NCBI RefSeq assembly: GCF_019207085.1
Contig: NZ_JAATOM010000001.1
Coordinates: 1-64,000, forward strand
Source: Variovorax sp. dw_308
GTDB lineage: Bacteria; Pseudomonadota; Gammaproteobacteria; Burkholderiales; Burkholderiaceae_C
DNA length: 64,000 nucleotides
Direction: 5' to 3'
The position numbers and the translations under genes were made by a program. This document shows, piece by piece, positions 46,885 through 55,624 of this stretch. The notes beneath the pieces were generated by a model. That model saw only the letters and a program-made list of their open reading frames with translations. It was not told the origin of the DNA and did not search any database. Positions within the stretch are counted from its first letter, which is position 1; every line of letters starts with the position of its first letter.

Positions 46885-47847
46885 ATGATCCGCAAGCTAT
46901 TCGGCGCCGTCGCCCTCGCGCTCGCCTTCACCGCCGCGCAGGCCCAGCCCTTTCCGGCCAAGCCCATCCACCTGATCGTCCCTTTCCCGCCGGGTGGCGG
47001 CACCGACATCCTGTCGCGCCTGGTCGCCACCAAGCTCACCGAGGTGAGCAAGTGGACCGTGGTGCCCGACAACCGCGCCGGCGCGGGCGGCACCATCGGC
47101 ATCACGGAGGCCGCGCGTGCACCGCACACCGGCTACGAGATGGTGATGGGGCAAAAGGACAACATGGTCGTCGCGCCCTGGCTCTACAAGAACCTCGGCT
47201 ACGACCCCACCAAGGATCTCGTCGCCGTGGCCCACGTGGCCTACACGCCCGTGGTCATCGTGACCCGCAACGAATCGAAGTTCAAGACACTCAAGGACGT
47301 GGTCGCCGCCGCGCGCGCCACGCCCGACAGCATCACCTACGGTTCGCCCGGCAACGGCACCACCATCCACCTCGCGGGCGAGATCTTCGGCCGCGCCGCC
47401 GAGGTCAAGCTGCGCCACGTGCCGTACAAGGGCTCGAACCCGGCCATGATGGACGTGCTGGCCGGCAACGTGGACCTGATGGTGTCGTCGATTCCCTCGG
47501 CCATGAGCCAGATCAAGTCCGGCAAGCTGCGTGCACTGGCCGTGACCTCGGCCCGGCGCAGCAGCTCGCTGCCCGATGTGCCGACCGTTGCCGAGCTGGG
47601 CTACAAGGGCTTCGACGTCAGCACCTGGTACGGCCTCTTCATGCCGGCCGGCACGCCGAAGGAAATCGTTGCCACCGTCAACGCGGAAGTCAACAAGCTG
47701 CTGGCCTTGCCCGACATGAAGGACGCGATCATCGCCCAGGGCGCGGAGCCGCAGGCCATGACGACGGAGCAGTTCGACAAGCTGCTGAAGACCGACTACC
47801 TGGAATGGCGCGACATCGTGAAGGCCTCCGGCGCGACGATCGAATAG
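46885..47847 (+). CDS. Bug/TctC-family periplasmic binding protein
   Basis: 320 residues from the ATG at 46885, with signal peptide MIRKLFGAVALALAFTAAQA. The Bug motifs are complete: LIVPFPPGGGTDILSRLVA, VPDNRAGAGGTIG, TYGSPGNGTTIHL, HVPYKGSNPAMMDVLAGNVDLM. Its genomic partner is not clear; it is next to a convergent SDR gene rather than tctAB. Ligand unknown, probably a small carboxylate. Confidence 0.9.
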   Translation: MIRKLFGAVALALAFTAAQAQPFPAKPIHLIVPFPPGGGTDILSRLVATKLTEVSKWTVVPDNRAGAGGTIGITEAARAPHTGYEMVMGQKDNMVVAPWLYKNLGYDPTKDLVAVAHVAYTPVVIVTRNESKFKTLKDVVAAARATPDSITYGSPGNGTTIHLAGEIFGRAAEVKLRHVPYKGSNPAMMDVLAGNVDLMVSSIPSAMSQIKSGKLRALAVTSARRSSSLPDVPTVAELGYKGFDVSTWYGLFMPAGTPKEIVATVNAEVNKLLALPDMKDAIIAQGAEPQAMTTEQFDKLLKTDYLEWRDIVKASGATIE

Positions 47848-47855
47848 CGCCCCGC

Positions 47856-48614
47856 TCAACCGGCGATCGAATACCCGCCATCCACCGGTATCGCGGTGCC
47901 GGTGACGAAGTCCGAGGCCGCACTCGCCAGGAACACCGCGACGCCCGCGAGGTGCTGCGGCTGGCCCCATCGACCGACCGGCGTGCGCGCCACCACGCGT
48001 TCGTGCAGCCCTGCCACCTGCGCTCGCGCGCCCTCGGTCAACTCGGTCTCGATCCATCCCGGCAGCACCGCATTCACCTGGATCCCGTCGAGCGCCCAGG
48101 AGGCGGCCAGGGACTTGGTGAGCTGCACGATGCCGCCCTTGCTTGCCGCATAGGCCGGTGCGAAGGACGCGCCGAAGATCGACATCATCGAACCGATGTT
48201 GATGATCTTGCCGCCACCCGCAGCCTTGAAATGCGGATACGCCGCGCGGCTGCAGAGGAAGGCGCTGGTGAGGTTGGTGTCCATCACCTGGTTCCATTCG
48301 GCCAGCGCCATCTGCTCGACGGGCTTGCGGATGTTGGTGCCCGCGTTGTTGACCAGGATGTCGAGCCGGCCGCAGCGCTCGGCGACTTGCGCGAACAGCG
48401 CAGCCACCGAAGCCTCGTCCTTCACGTCCGCAGCGAGCGCCAACGCATCGCTGCCCAGCGCCTTCAGCGCTTCGACGGCCGCGGCCGACTTCTGCGTGTT
48501 GCGCGCCGCGATCACCACGCGCGCACCGGCCTGCGCCAGCCCCTTCGCCATGCCGAGGCCGATGCCCCCGTTGCCGCCCGTCACGAGCGCGACCTTGCCT
48601 GCCAGATCAAACAT
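47856..48614 (-). CDS. Short-chain dehydrogenase (gluconate 5-dehydrogenase-like SDR)
   Basis: 252 residues. NAD(P) motif VTGGNGGIG near residue 11, NNAGTN near 89, catalytic Ser in IINIGSMMS near 138, and YAASKGG near 154 give a complete classical SDR. The ADVKDEASV and VLPGWIETELT parts resemble gluconate or keto-deoxy-sugar dehydrogenases. Substrate not determined. Its stop is 8 bp from the convergent Bug gene. Confidence 0.88.
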   Translation of the reverse strand: MFDLAGKVALVTGGNGGIGLGMAKGLAQAGARVVIAARNTQKSAAAVEALKALGSDALALAADVKDEASVAALFAQVAERCGRLDILVNNAGTNIRKPVEQMALAEWNQVMDTNLTSAFLCSRAAYPHFKAAGGGKIINIGSMMSIFGASFAPAYAASKGGIVQLTKSLAASWALDGIQVNAVLPGWIETELTEGARAQVAGLHERVVARTPVGRWGQPQHLAGVAVFLASAASDFVTGTAIPVDGGYSIAG

Positions 48615-48662
48615 CCGATGGTCTCCGAGTCAATGAAAAGAAATGCGGGAGCGGACAGCCGT

Positions 48663-48822
48663 ACGCAGAGGACGCGAAGGTTACGCGAAGGACGCGAAAG
48701 GAATACCAGGAACAATCTTGAGAGGGTCAGTGCCCAGCACTGCCCGCCGTCCCGGTGGCCGCTCGTGTTGGCTCGTTCTGTCTTCCTTCGCGTCCTTCGC
48801 GGAACCTTCGCGTCCTCTGCGT
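48663..48822. repeat. 40-bp inverted repeat with 79-bp centre
   Basis: The arm at 48663-48703 (ACGCAGAGGACGCGAAGG...) and its near-perfect reverse complement at 48783-48822 differ by one substitution and one extra base. Each arm has internal direct copies of GACGCGAA. It lies in the 240-bp gap between the VWA gene end and the SDR start. No transposase is present. Confidence 0.82.
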
Positions 48823-48854
48823 CCGGAAGTCCGAATTCAGCGGCCTCTGAAGCA

Positions 48855-49898
48855 CTACAGGATCCGGTTGAACCAGAACAGCGACAACCCCGCCGACAGC
48901 AGCGCCAGCGCCGCGGCCGCCATCGCGAACAGGGCGGAGATTTCCGTCTCTCGCTTCTCCACCGTCAGCCGCGTGCTCAGCGTGTCGTAGACCTTCTTCA
49001 GGTCCGCCGCCGTGCCGGCATAGAAGTAGTCGGCGGAGGTCTTGTTGGCCACGGCCTTGAGCGTTTCCTCGTCCAGCCGCACGCGCATCGACCAGCCTTC
49101 GAAGCCGATCGTCTCGCCGTCCACCGTGCCCACGCCCACCGTGTACACACGCACGCCGCGATCGGCCGCGGCCTTGGCCGCGTCGAGCGGGTCGACGCCG
49201 GTGGTGCGCTGGCCGTCGGTCAGCATGATGATGGCGGCCGAGGTGTAGGAGCCCGGCGCCACCGGCGTAAAGGGCTTGGGGCCGCCTTCCTTGCCGGCCT
49301 GGTCGAGGGAATTGCCGCGCGCCTTGCTCTGCGGGCCGAATTGCGAAACGTCGATGCCCGCATCCGGGAACAGCGTGGCCAGCGAGACCACGATCGCATT
49401 GCCCGTGGCCGTGGCCCGCTGCAACTGGAAGGCGTCGATGGCGGTCACCAGGTCTTCGCGATTGACGGTCGGCAACTGCGCCACCTGCGCGCTGCCGGCG
49501 AAGGCCACGATGCCGACCTTCACGTTGCGCGGCAGGTCCTTGATGAAGCCCTTGGCCGCTTCCTGCGCGGCTACCAGCCGGTTGGGCAGCACGTCGGTGG
49601 CGCGCATGCTGCCCGAGACGTCCATCGCCAGGATGATGGTCTGCTGGTTGGTCGGCAGCATCACCACCGCCAGCGGCCGCGCCGCCGCGACCAGCAGCGC
49701 CACCATCGCCAGCAGGAAAAGGAAAGGCGGCACGTGGCGCTTGATGCTCTGCCCCGCGCCCATCGCCTCGCGCACGATCGACAGGCTCGCATAGCGGATC
49801 GCGAGCTTCTTCTTGCGCCGCATCAGCCAGACATAGAGCAGCACCAGCACCGGCACAGCGGCCAGCAACCAGAGGAACTGTGGCCATAGGAAAGTCAT
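48855..49898 (-). CDS. BatA-type VWA-domain membrane protein
   Basis: 347 residues. Two membrane helices are near residues 5-25 and 58-78 and one is at the end (ISALFAMAAAALALLSAGLSLFWF). Between them is a von Willebrand A domain with the MIDAS motif DVSGSM near residue 92 and TDGQRTTG near 232. Such proteins work with MoxR ATPases in envelope processes. It overlaps the DUF58 gene by ATGA and is last in the operon. Confidence 0.9.
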   Translation of the reverse strand: MTFLWPQFLWLLAAVPVLVLLYVWLMRRKKKLAIRYASLSIVREAMGAGQSIKRHVPPFLFLLAMVALLVAAARPLAVVMLPTNQQTIILAMDVSGSMRATDVLPNRLVAAQEAAKGFIKDLPRNVKVGIVAFAGSAQVAQLPTVNREDLVTAIDAFQLQRATATGNAIVVSLATLFPDAGIDVSQFGPQSKARGNSLDQAGKEGGPKPFTPVAPGSYTSAAIIMLTDGQRTTGVDPLDAAKAAADRGVRVYTVGVGTVDGETIGFEGWSMRVRLDEETLKAVANKTSADYFYAGTAADLKKVYDTLSTRLTVEKRETEISALFAMAAAALALLSAGLSLFWFNRIL

Positions 49899-50878
49899 GC
49901 CGCCACCACCTTCACGTTACCTGCGCCACCACTGCGCACACGGCGCTTGCGCATATCGGCAAAGCGCACGATCGATTCGACCAGGTCATCCGCCGTCGAC
50001 AACTCCAGCGCATCGACGCCAGCCTTGGCCAGCGAGGCGCGCAGCGTGGCCTCGCGCTCGGCCGCGATGCGCGCAAAGCGCTTGCGAAAACCCGCGTCAT
50101 GCGTGTCCACCCACAACTGCTCGCCGGTCTCGGCATCGGTGAGGGGCACCAGGCCGAGGTCGGGCAGGTTGAGTTCCAGCGGGTCGTACAGGCGCACCGC
50201 CAGCACCTCGTGCCGCTGCGCGAGATGGCCGAGCGGTTTCTCCCAGCCGGGCTCGCTGAGGAAGTCCGACACCACGAACACCGTGGAGCGGCGCGGCATC
50301 AGCGTCGCCGCCGACTTCAGCATCTCGGCCAGCCGCGTCATGCCCTTGTCCTTGCGCAGTTCGGCCGCGCGCCGTTCCATCGAATGCAGCAGGTGCAGCA
50401 CATGGCGGCGCCCGCTGCGCGGCGGGATCACGGCTTCCAGGTCGTTGCCATAGAGCAGCGCGCCGACGCGGTTGCCATGCCGCGTCAGCAAGCGCGCGAG
50501 CACGCCGACGAAGCCGGCGGAAATCTCGCGCTTGGCCTTCTCGCCCGAGCCGAAGTCGACCGAGCGGCTCAGGTCCAGGATGAACCACGCGGCCATCTCG
50601 CGGTCTTCCGTGAACACCCGCACATGCGGCACCTGCAGCCGTGCCGTGACGTTCCAGTCGATGTGGCGCACGTCGTCATGGTGCTGGTACTCGCGCAGGT
50701 CGGCCAGGTCGAGTCCGGTGCCGCGCATCAGCGTGCGGTAGTCGCCTTGCAGCAGGCCGTCGAGCCTGCGGATGACCGTCCATTCCAGCCGCCGGAGCGC
50801 ACGCTCGACCCCCATCGCGGGCGGCCCGTCGTTGGCCGCCTGCGTGGTGGGTTCCTGCTTGCGCCACCAACTCTTCAT
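49895..50878 (-). CDS. DUF58 protein
   Basis: 327 residues from the ATG at 50878. The DUF58 core is present near residues 45-80 (GLDLADLREYQHHDDVRHIDWNVTAR) followed by a VWA-like fold with LDLSRSVDFGSG. DUF58 proteins regularly accompany MoxR ATPases and VWA proteins. Biochemical role unknown. A bridge frame joins it to the MoxR gene. Confidence 0.9.
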   Translation of the reverse strand: MKSWWRKQEPTTQAANDGPPAMGVERALRRLEWTVIRRLDGLLQGDYRTLMRGTGLDLADLREYQHHDDVRHIDWNVTARLQVPHVRVFTEDREMAAWFILDLSRSVDFGSGEKAKREISAGFVGVLARLLTRHGNRVGALLYGNDLEAVIPPRSGRRHVLHLLHSMERRAAELRKDKGMTRLAEMLKSAATLMPRRSTVFVVSDFLSEPGWEKPLGHLAQRHEVLAVRLYDPLELNLPDLGLVPLTDAETGEQLWVDTHDAGFRKRFARIAAEREATLRASLAKAGVDALELSTADDLVESIVRFADMRKRRVRSGGAGNVKVVAA

Positions 50879-50879
50879 T

Positions 50880-50978
50880 TCAGTGTTCCATGGCGTTGCC
50901 CGCCGCCGGCGACGCATGAAATCCCGCCGAGCACGGCGAGGGGGAGGCGCCGCAGGCGCGTTCGGGCCTGGGCTTCAT
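50880..50978 (-). other. Bridge frame between MoxR and DUF58 genes (32 codons, MKPRPERACGA...)
   Basis: The ATG follows the MoxR stop directly and the TGA ends one base before the DUF58 ATG. It shares its beginning, its end (TTTCAnGCGTCGC...ACTGAAATG) and a GCGCCTGCGGCGCC hairpin with the bridge frame between ureB and ureC. It is therefore one of two related copies at unlinked operons. Confidence 0.5.
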
Positions 50979-51974
50979 TCACGCCACCAGCTTTTCATGT
51001 TCGAGCGGCTTGGGCGGCGCGGGCACGGCCCGCATGATCTTGTCGACCAGGCTGTCCGGCGTCATGCCTTCCGACAAGCCTTCGTAAGACAGCGTGACGC
51101 GATGGCGCAGCACGTCGGGCACCAGCGCGGTCATGTCCTCGGGCAGGGCGTAGCTGCGGCCGCGCAGCAGCGCCAATGCGCGCGCGCCCTCGGTGAGGTT
51201 GATGCTTGCGCGCGGGCTGGCGCCGAAGGTGATGAAGCGGCGGATGTCCTTCAGGCCGTGCTTTTCCGGGTTGCGCGTGGCCGACACGAGCTTCACCGCA
51301 TAGGAAATCAGTGAAGGATCCACGTACACGCGGCGCGCCTCGGCCTGGAGCATCGCCAACTGCTCGGTGGTGGCCACCGGCTGGGCCGTTACCGGCGGGC
51401 CGATCACACGCTCCACGATCACGAATTCCTCTTCATCGCTCGGGTAGTCGACCAGCACCTTCATCATGAAGCGGTCGACCTGCGCCTCGGGCAGCGGATA
51501 GGTTCCTTCGGTCTCGATCGGGTTCTGCGTCGCCATCACAAGGAAGGGGCTGGGCACCTTGTGCGTCTCGCCGGCGATGGTCACCTGCCGCTCCTGCATC
51601 ACCTCGAGCAGCGCGCTCTGCACCTTGGCCGGCGCGCGGTTGATTTCGTCGGCCAGCAGCAGATTGGTGAACACCGGCCCCAGGGAGGTGCTGAAGTCGC
51701 CGGTCTTCTGGTTGTAGATGCGCGTGCCCACCAGGTCCGCCGGCACCAGGTCGGGCGTGAACTGGATGCGCTTGAACTGGCCCTGCACCGTGTCGGCCAG
51801 CGTCTTCACGGTGAGCGTCTTGGCCAGGCCCGGCACGCCCTCCACCAGCAAGTGCCCGCCCGCGAGCATCCCGACCATCACGCGTTCCAGGAAGCGGTCC
51901 TGCCCGACCACCACGCGCTTGACCTGGTAGAGGATCTGTTCCATCAACTCGGCGGTATTGCTCTCTGTGCTCAT
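50979..51974 (-). CDS. MoxR-family AAA+ ATPase
   Basis: 331 residues. Walker A VEGVPGLAKT near residue 46, Walker B LLADEINRAP near 109, sensor ATQNPIETEGTYPLPEAQVDRF near 150, and the MoxR-specific ARPRASINL-like block (FGASPRASINLTEGAR). MoxR proteins act as chaperone-like ATPases for assembly of membrane or metal-containing complexes. It starts 15 nt after the S1C protease gene. Confidence 0.93.
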   Translation of the reverse strand: MSTESNTAELMEQILYQVKRVVVGQDRFLERVMVGMLAGGHLLVEGVPGLAKTLTVKTLADTVQGQFKRIQFTPDLVPADLVGTRIYNQKTGDFSTSLGPVFTNLLLADEINRAPAKVQSALLEVMQERQVTIAGETHKVPSPFLVMATQNPIETEGTYPLPEAQVDRFMMKVLVDYPSDEEEFVIVERVIGPPVTAQPVATTEQLAMLQAEARRVYVDPSLISYAVKLVSATRNPEKHGLKDIRRFITFGASPRASINLTEGARALALLRGRSYALPEDMTALVPDVLRHRVTLSYEGLSEGMTPDSLVDKIMRAVPAPPKPLEHEKLVA

Positions 51975-51989
51975 GCTGTTGCTCGCCTT

Positions 51990-52976
51990 TCAGAAGGGTG
52001 AAGTGCCCACGGCCGAGGCCGCGTTCTCGATGGGCACCGCGAAGCCGATGCCGATGAAGGTGCGCGCCTGGGTCGGGTTCAGGATGGCGGTGACGATGCC
52101 GAGGACCTCGCCGTCCATGTTGACCAGCGGCCCGCCCGAATTGCCGGGGTTGGCCGCGGCGTCGAACTGGATCAGGTTGCTTAGTTCCTGCTTGCCCTCC
52201 GGCGAGCGGAATGCGCGTTTCAGGCCGGACACCACGCCCGCGGACACCGAGGGCCCGATGCCGAAGGGAAAGCCGACCGCCACCACCTGGTCGCCGGACT
52301 GCAGGTCGTCGGTGGAACGCATCGTGGCGGGAATCAGGTCGTCCGGGATCTTCTTGGCCTGCAACACCGCGAGGTCGTTCTCGGGCTGCACGCTGACGAC
52401 GGTGGCCTCGGCCTCGAGCCCGTCGTAGAAGGTGACCTTGATCTTCTCCGAGCCGGCGACCACGTGCAGGTTGGTCAGGATCAGGCCCTTGTCGACGATC
52501 ACCACGCCGGTTCCCACGCCGCGCTCCACCTCGCCCGGCGGGTCCGGCGCTTCCGGTGGCTTGCCCTTGGCCAGGTTGCGGCCGCGCTTCTCGGTCTTGG
52601 CCTCTGGCGTCGCCTTCTCGGGGCCGTAGCCGACCACGCGCACCACCGACGGCCGGATGATCTCGGCCGCCTTGGCGGAGGCGGAGGGCAGGGTGTTGGT
52701 CTGCAAGGTGCGCAGTACCGCCGAATCGATGTCCTTCTGCGTCAGCTTCTGCGGGGTGTGGCGCACGCCGTACAGGTAGGACCCGCTGACCAGGCCAGCG
52801 CTCAACAACACCAGCACTGCGAAACTGCGCGCGCCGGGTTGCCAGCGGGGCTTGGGTGGCGCTGCGACGGCCGTCGCGGTCGGCTGCGCGTCGGCGCCGG
52901 GTGCATCGGCAGCGGGGGGCTCGCCTGCAGATTGGGGCGCACGGGGCGAACTGCTGTAGAGAGCGGGCCTGCGCAT
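51990..52976 (-). CDS. Membrane-anchored S1C trypsin-like protease without PDZ domain
   Basis: 328 residues. A Pro/Ala-rich cytoplasmic tail, one membrane helix near residues 50-68, then a trypsin fold. The triad is His in LTNLHVVAGS, Asp in ENDLAVLQ and Ser in NPGNSGGPLV. Unlike DegP/DegS, the protein ends soon after the catalytic domain, so PDZ domains are missing. It heads the MoxR-DUF58-VWA operon and probably works in the periplasm. Confidence 0.88.
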   Translation of the reverse strand: MRRPALYSSSPRAPQSAGEPPAADAPGADAQPTATAVAAPPKPRWQPGARSFAVLVLLSAGLVSGSYLYGVRHTPQKLTQKDIDSAVLRTLQTNTLPSASAKAAEIIRPSVVRVVGYGPEKATPEAKTEKRGRNLAKGKPPEAPDPPGEVERGVGTGVVIVDKGLILTNLHVVAGSEKIKVTFYDGLEAEATVVSVQPENDLAVLQAKKIPDDLIPATMRSTDDLQSGDQVVAVGFPFGIGPSVSAGVVSGLKRAFRSPEGKQELSNLIQFDAAANPGNSGGPLVNMDGEVLGIVTAILNPTQARTFIGIGFAVPIENAASAVGTSPF

Positions 52977-53064
52977 CGGTACACCTCCGGCAAAGATGAC
53001 GCGTGGAAGGTTTCACGGTAGCACGCTTTGTGCCGTCGTGCATCCCTTCGGGTATCGTGCCGCG

Positions 53065-53904
53065 ATGCCCGCCTACATCGACACCCACTGCCACCTCGAC
53101 GCGGCTGAGTTCGGCACGGAGATGCCGGCCGTGCGCGCCCGGGCTGCGCGTGCGGGGGTGGGAATGTGTGTCATCCCGGCCGTGGCCCCATTCAATTTCG
53201 ACACAGTGCGCGATCTGGCACACCGGCAGGGCGACGCCTACGCGCTGGGCATCCATCCGCTGTGCACCGGCCAGGCGTCCGAGGCCGACCTGCAGACGCT
53301 GGCCGATGCGTTGCAGGCACGCCATGATGATCCGCGGCTGGTGGCCGTCGGCGAGATCGGCCTCGACTTCTTCGTCGCCGGCCTCGACCCTGAAAAGCAG
53401 GCGCACTTCTTTCACACCCAGTTGCAGTTGGCGCGCCAGCATGAACTGCCGGTGGTCATCCATGTCCGGCGCTCTGTCGACCAGGTGCTGAAGCATCTGC
53501 GGCAGGTGGGCGGCCCCGATGGGCGCTGGCGCGGCATCGCGCATGCCTTCAACGGCAGCGAACAGCAGGCACGCGCCTGCATCGCGCTGGGCCTGAAACT
53601 CGGCTTCGGCGGGGCGGTGACCTTCGAGCGGGCGCTGCGGTTGCGGCGGCTGGCGGGCACCTTGCCCCTGGAGTCAATAGTGCTGGAGACGGATGCACCC
53701 GACATTCCGCCGCACTGGCTCTACCGGACCCAGTCCGAGCGTGACTCCGGCCGGGCCCAGGGCCGCAACGAGCCGGCCGAATTGCCTCGCATCGCCGGCG
53801 TCATGGCCGCGCTGCGTGACATCGAGCCCGAGGCGCTGGCGCTGGCGACGACCCGCAATGCGCTCGACGCGCTACCTCGTCTGCAAACGCTGACCAGAGG
53901 CTGA
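53065..53904 (+). CDS. tatD: TatD-family metal-dependent DNase
   Basis: 279 residues from the ATG at 53065. Metal motifs are YIDTHCHLD near residue 4, the Glu in AVGEIGLDF near 92, VVIHVRRS near 133, AFNGSEQQA near 160, and LETDAPDIPPHW near 210. TatD proteins are magnesium-dependent exonucleases in DNA repair or degradation. The gene is divergent from the protease operon. Confidence 0.92.
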   Translation: MPAYIDTHCHLDAAEFGTEMPAVRARAARAGVGMCVIPAVAPFNFDTVRDLAHRQGDAYALGIHPLCTGQASEADLQTLADALQARHDDPRLVAVGEIGLDFFVAGLDPEKQAHFFHTQLQLARQHELPVVIHVRRSVDQVLKHLRQVGGPDGRWRGIAHAFNGSEQQARACIALGLKLGFGGAVTFERALRLRRLAGTLPLESIVLETDAPDIPPHWLYRTQSERDSGRAQGRNEPAELPRIAGVMAALRDIEPEALALATTRNALDALPRLQTLTRG

Positions 53905-54109
53905 TCAAACGACCAGTGACTCCGTTGGTAGTGTGAACAGCCCCCAGTTCGTAGGCTTGCGCTGACGGCCGGGTAGGCCGAGTACCCGATTTGCCACAGG
54001 CGGGTTACAAGGCATGTTTTTGGTGTCATCCTCGGGTTCTCGGAGACCGTTGCTGCCGTGTGGCAACCGTCACGTGAATGCACGATCCAACATCGAAGGA
54101 GCTTTTGAA

Positions 54110-54667
54110 ATGAACACCACCTCCATCCGCCTGCTGCCTGCTGCACTGGTCATCGCCGTGGCATCGGTGTGCGTGCCGGCCGTTGCGCAGACGGCTGCCC
54201 CGAGCACCACTGAGAAGGTCGAAGACGCCAGCAAGAAGGCCTACGACTCGACCAAGGAAGGCACGGTCAAGGCCTACGACGCGACCAAGGAAGGCACCGT
54301 CAAGGCATACGACGCGACGAAGAAGGGCACGGTCAAGGCCTATGACGCGACCAAGGAAGGCACCGTGAAGGCATACGACGCCACCAAGGAAGGCACGGTC
54401 AAAGCCTACGACTCCACGAAGACGGGCAGCAAGAAGGCCTGGAACAAGACCAAGAAGACCACGGCCTCGGGCTGGGACGCCACCAAGAAGACGACCGAAA
54501 AGGGCTGGGATGCGACGAAGTCTGGCACCAGCAAGGCCGTGGACGCGACCGGCAACGCAGCGAGCGCCACCGGGAAGGCTGTGAGCAACGCCGGTACCTC
54601 GGCCGCGGACGCCACCCGCAAGGTCGGCGACAAGATCGGTTCGGAGCTTCCGGCGCAAAAGCCCTGA
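54110..54667 (+). CDS. Exported protein made of 11-residue repeats
   Basis: 185 residues from the ATG at 54110, with GAAGGAGC before it. The signal peptide ends AVAQT near residue 26. From residue 45 to about 143 the chain is nine 11-residue repeats beginning with Tyr or Trp (YDATKEGTVKA is the most common), then degenerate copies to the end. The period fits long amphipathic helices as in group-3 LEA or apolipoprotein-like proteins. The DNA (54242-54538) is a 33-bp tandem array. A protective or membrane-coating role is speculation. Confidence 0.85.
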   Translation: MNTTSIRLLPAALVIAVASVCVPAVAQTAAPSTTEKVEDASKKAYDSTKEGTVKAYDATKEGTVKAYDATKKGTVKAYDATKEGTVKAYDATKEGTVKAYDSTKTGSKKAWNKTKKTTASGWDATKKTTEKGWDATKSGTSKAVDATGNAASATGKAVSNAGTSAADATRKVGDKIGSELPAQKP

Positions 54668-54691
54668 GCTTCCGCCTCGGCGCAGCGAACG

Positions 54692-54720
54692 GACAAGACC
54701 CGCCGCCGGCGGGTCTTGTC
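54692..54720. terminator. Convergent hairpin between the repeat protein and MscS genes
   Basis: GACAAGACCCGCC and its exact reverse complement form a 13-bp stem with a 3-nt loop between two converging genes, touching the MscS stop. There is no long T-run, but the stem strength and position fit a shared terminator. Confidence 0.65.
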
Positions 54721-54721
54721 G

Positions 54722-55579
54722 TTACTGGGCTTTGAGCTCCGCGGGCGGCACCGGCGGCACGATGCTGCGCCGCACGATGGGCGTTTCCGGTGTCGGATAG
54801 CCCGCCGCGCCGAAGGTCTGCACGATGGCGCGGTGCGTGTCGAAGTAGACCTGCCAGTAGTGGTCGGTGTGCGTGTAGGGCCGCACTGCCAGCAGTGGCC
54901 CTTCGGGCGTGAACTGCAGGATCTCGACATCCGGCACCTGGTCCGGAGAGATGTTGGGAATCTTGCCGACCGCCGCCTTCAGCAATTCGATGGCCTGGTT
55001 CACGTCCACGCCGTTGGCGATCTTGGCCGTCACGTCCACGCGGCGGAACTTGAGGCGGCTGAAGTTCTGCACGGTATCGGACAGCACCTTGTTGTTGCCG
55101 ATCACGCAAATGGTGTTGTCGGGCGTGATCACGGTGGTGCCGAACAGGCCCAGTTCGCTGACCGTGCCGGTGACCCCGCCGATGGTCACGAAGTCGCCCA
55201 CGCCGTAGGGCCGCAAAACCTGCAGGAACACGCCGGCCGCGAAGTGCGTGAGCAAGCCGCCCCACGCCGTGCCGATGGCCAGGCCCGCGCCTGCAAGAAG
55301 CACGGCGAAGGACGTGGTCTTGATGCCGAACATGTCCAGGATCGAGAGGATCAGCAGGATGTTCAGCATCACGCCGACAATCGAGACGATGTAGTTGCTC
55401 AGCGTGGCATCCATGCGCTTGCCCCGCTCCAGCGCCTTGCCGAGCAGCCGTTGGGCCAGCTGGATCAGCCAGCGCCCGATGCCCCAGGCAACGATGGCAC
55501 CGATGACTTTCAGGCCAAAATCCACCCCTTGCGTCGTCAGGAACACCCAGATCGCTTCCGAATTCATCATGTCCTTCAT
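54722..55579 (-). CDS. mscS: Small-conductance mechanosensitive channel, MscS type
   Basis: 285 residues with three N-terminal membrane segments. The pore helix region is LLAGAGLAIGTAWGGLLTHFAAGVFLQVLRPYGVGDFV, the hallmark of MscS. A cytoplasmic beta and alpha-beta cage follows (TVSELGLFGTTVITPDN). It releases solutes under osmotic shock. The length matches E. coli MscS. Confidence 0.92.
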   Translation of the reverse strand: MKDMMNSEAIWVFLTTQGVDFGLKVIGAIVAWGIGRWLIQLAQRLLGKALERGKRMDATLSNYIVSIVGVMLNILLILSILDMFGIKTTSFAVLLAGAGLAIGTAWGGLLTHFAAGVFLQVLRPYGVGDFVTIGGVTGTVSELGLFGTTVITPDNTICVIGNNKVLSDTVQNFSRLKFRRVDVTAKIANGVDVNQAIELLKAAVGKIPNISPDQVPDVEILQFTPEGPLLAVRPYTHTDHYWQVYFDTHRAIVQTFGAAGYPTPETPIVRRSIVPPVPPAELKAQ

Positions 55580-55624
55580 GTCCGTTTCCTTGAGGGCGCC
55601 AAAGCCGACTGACCGGCAGGCGTT

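Noticed and set aside
48663..48822. Insertion sequence
   Set aside because: No transposase or frame of adequate length between the arms; only 79 bp lie between them.
54242..54538. 33-bp tandem repeats that could suggest a CRISPR array
   Set aside because: Units are contiguous with no spacers and encode in-frame 11-residue protein repeats.
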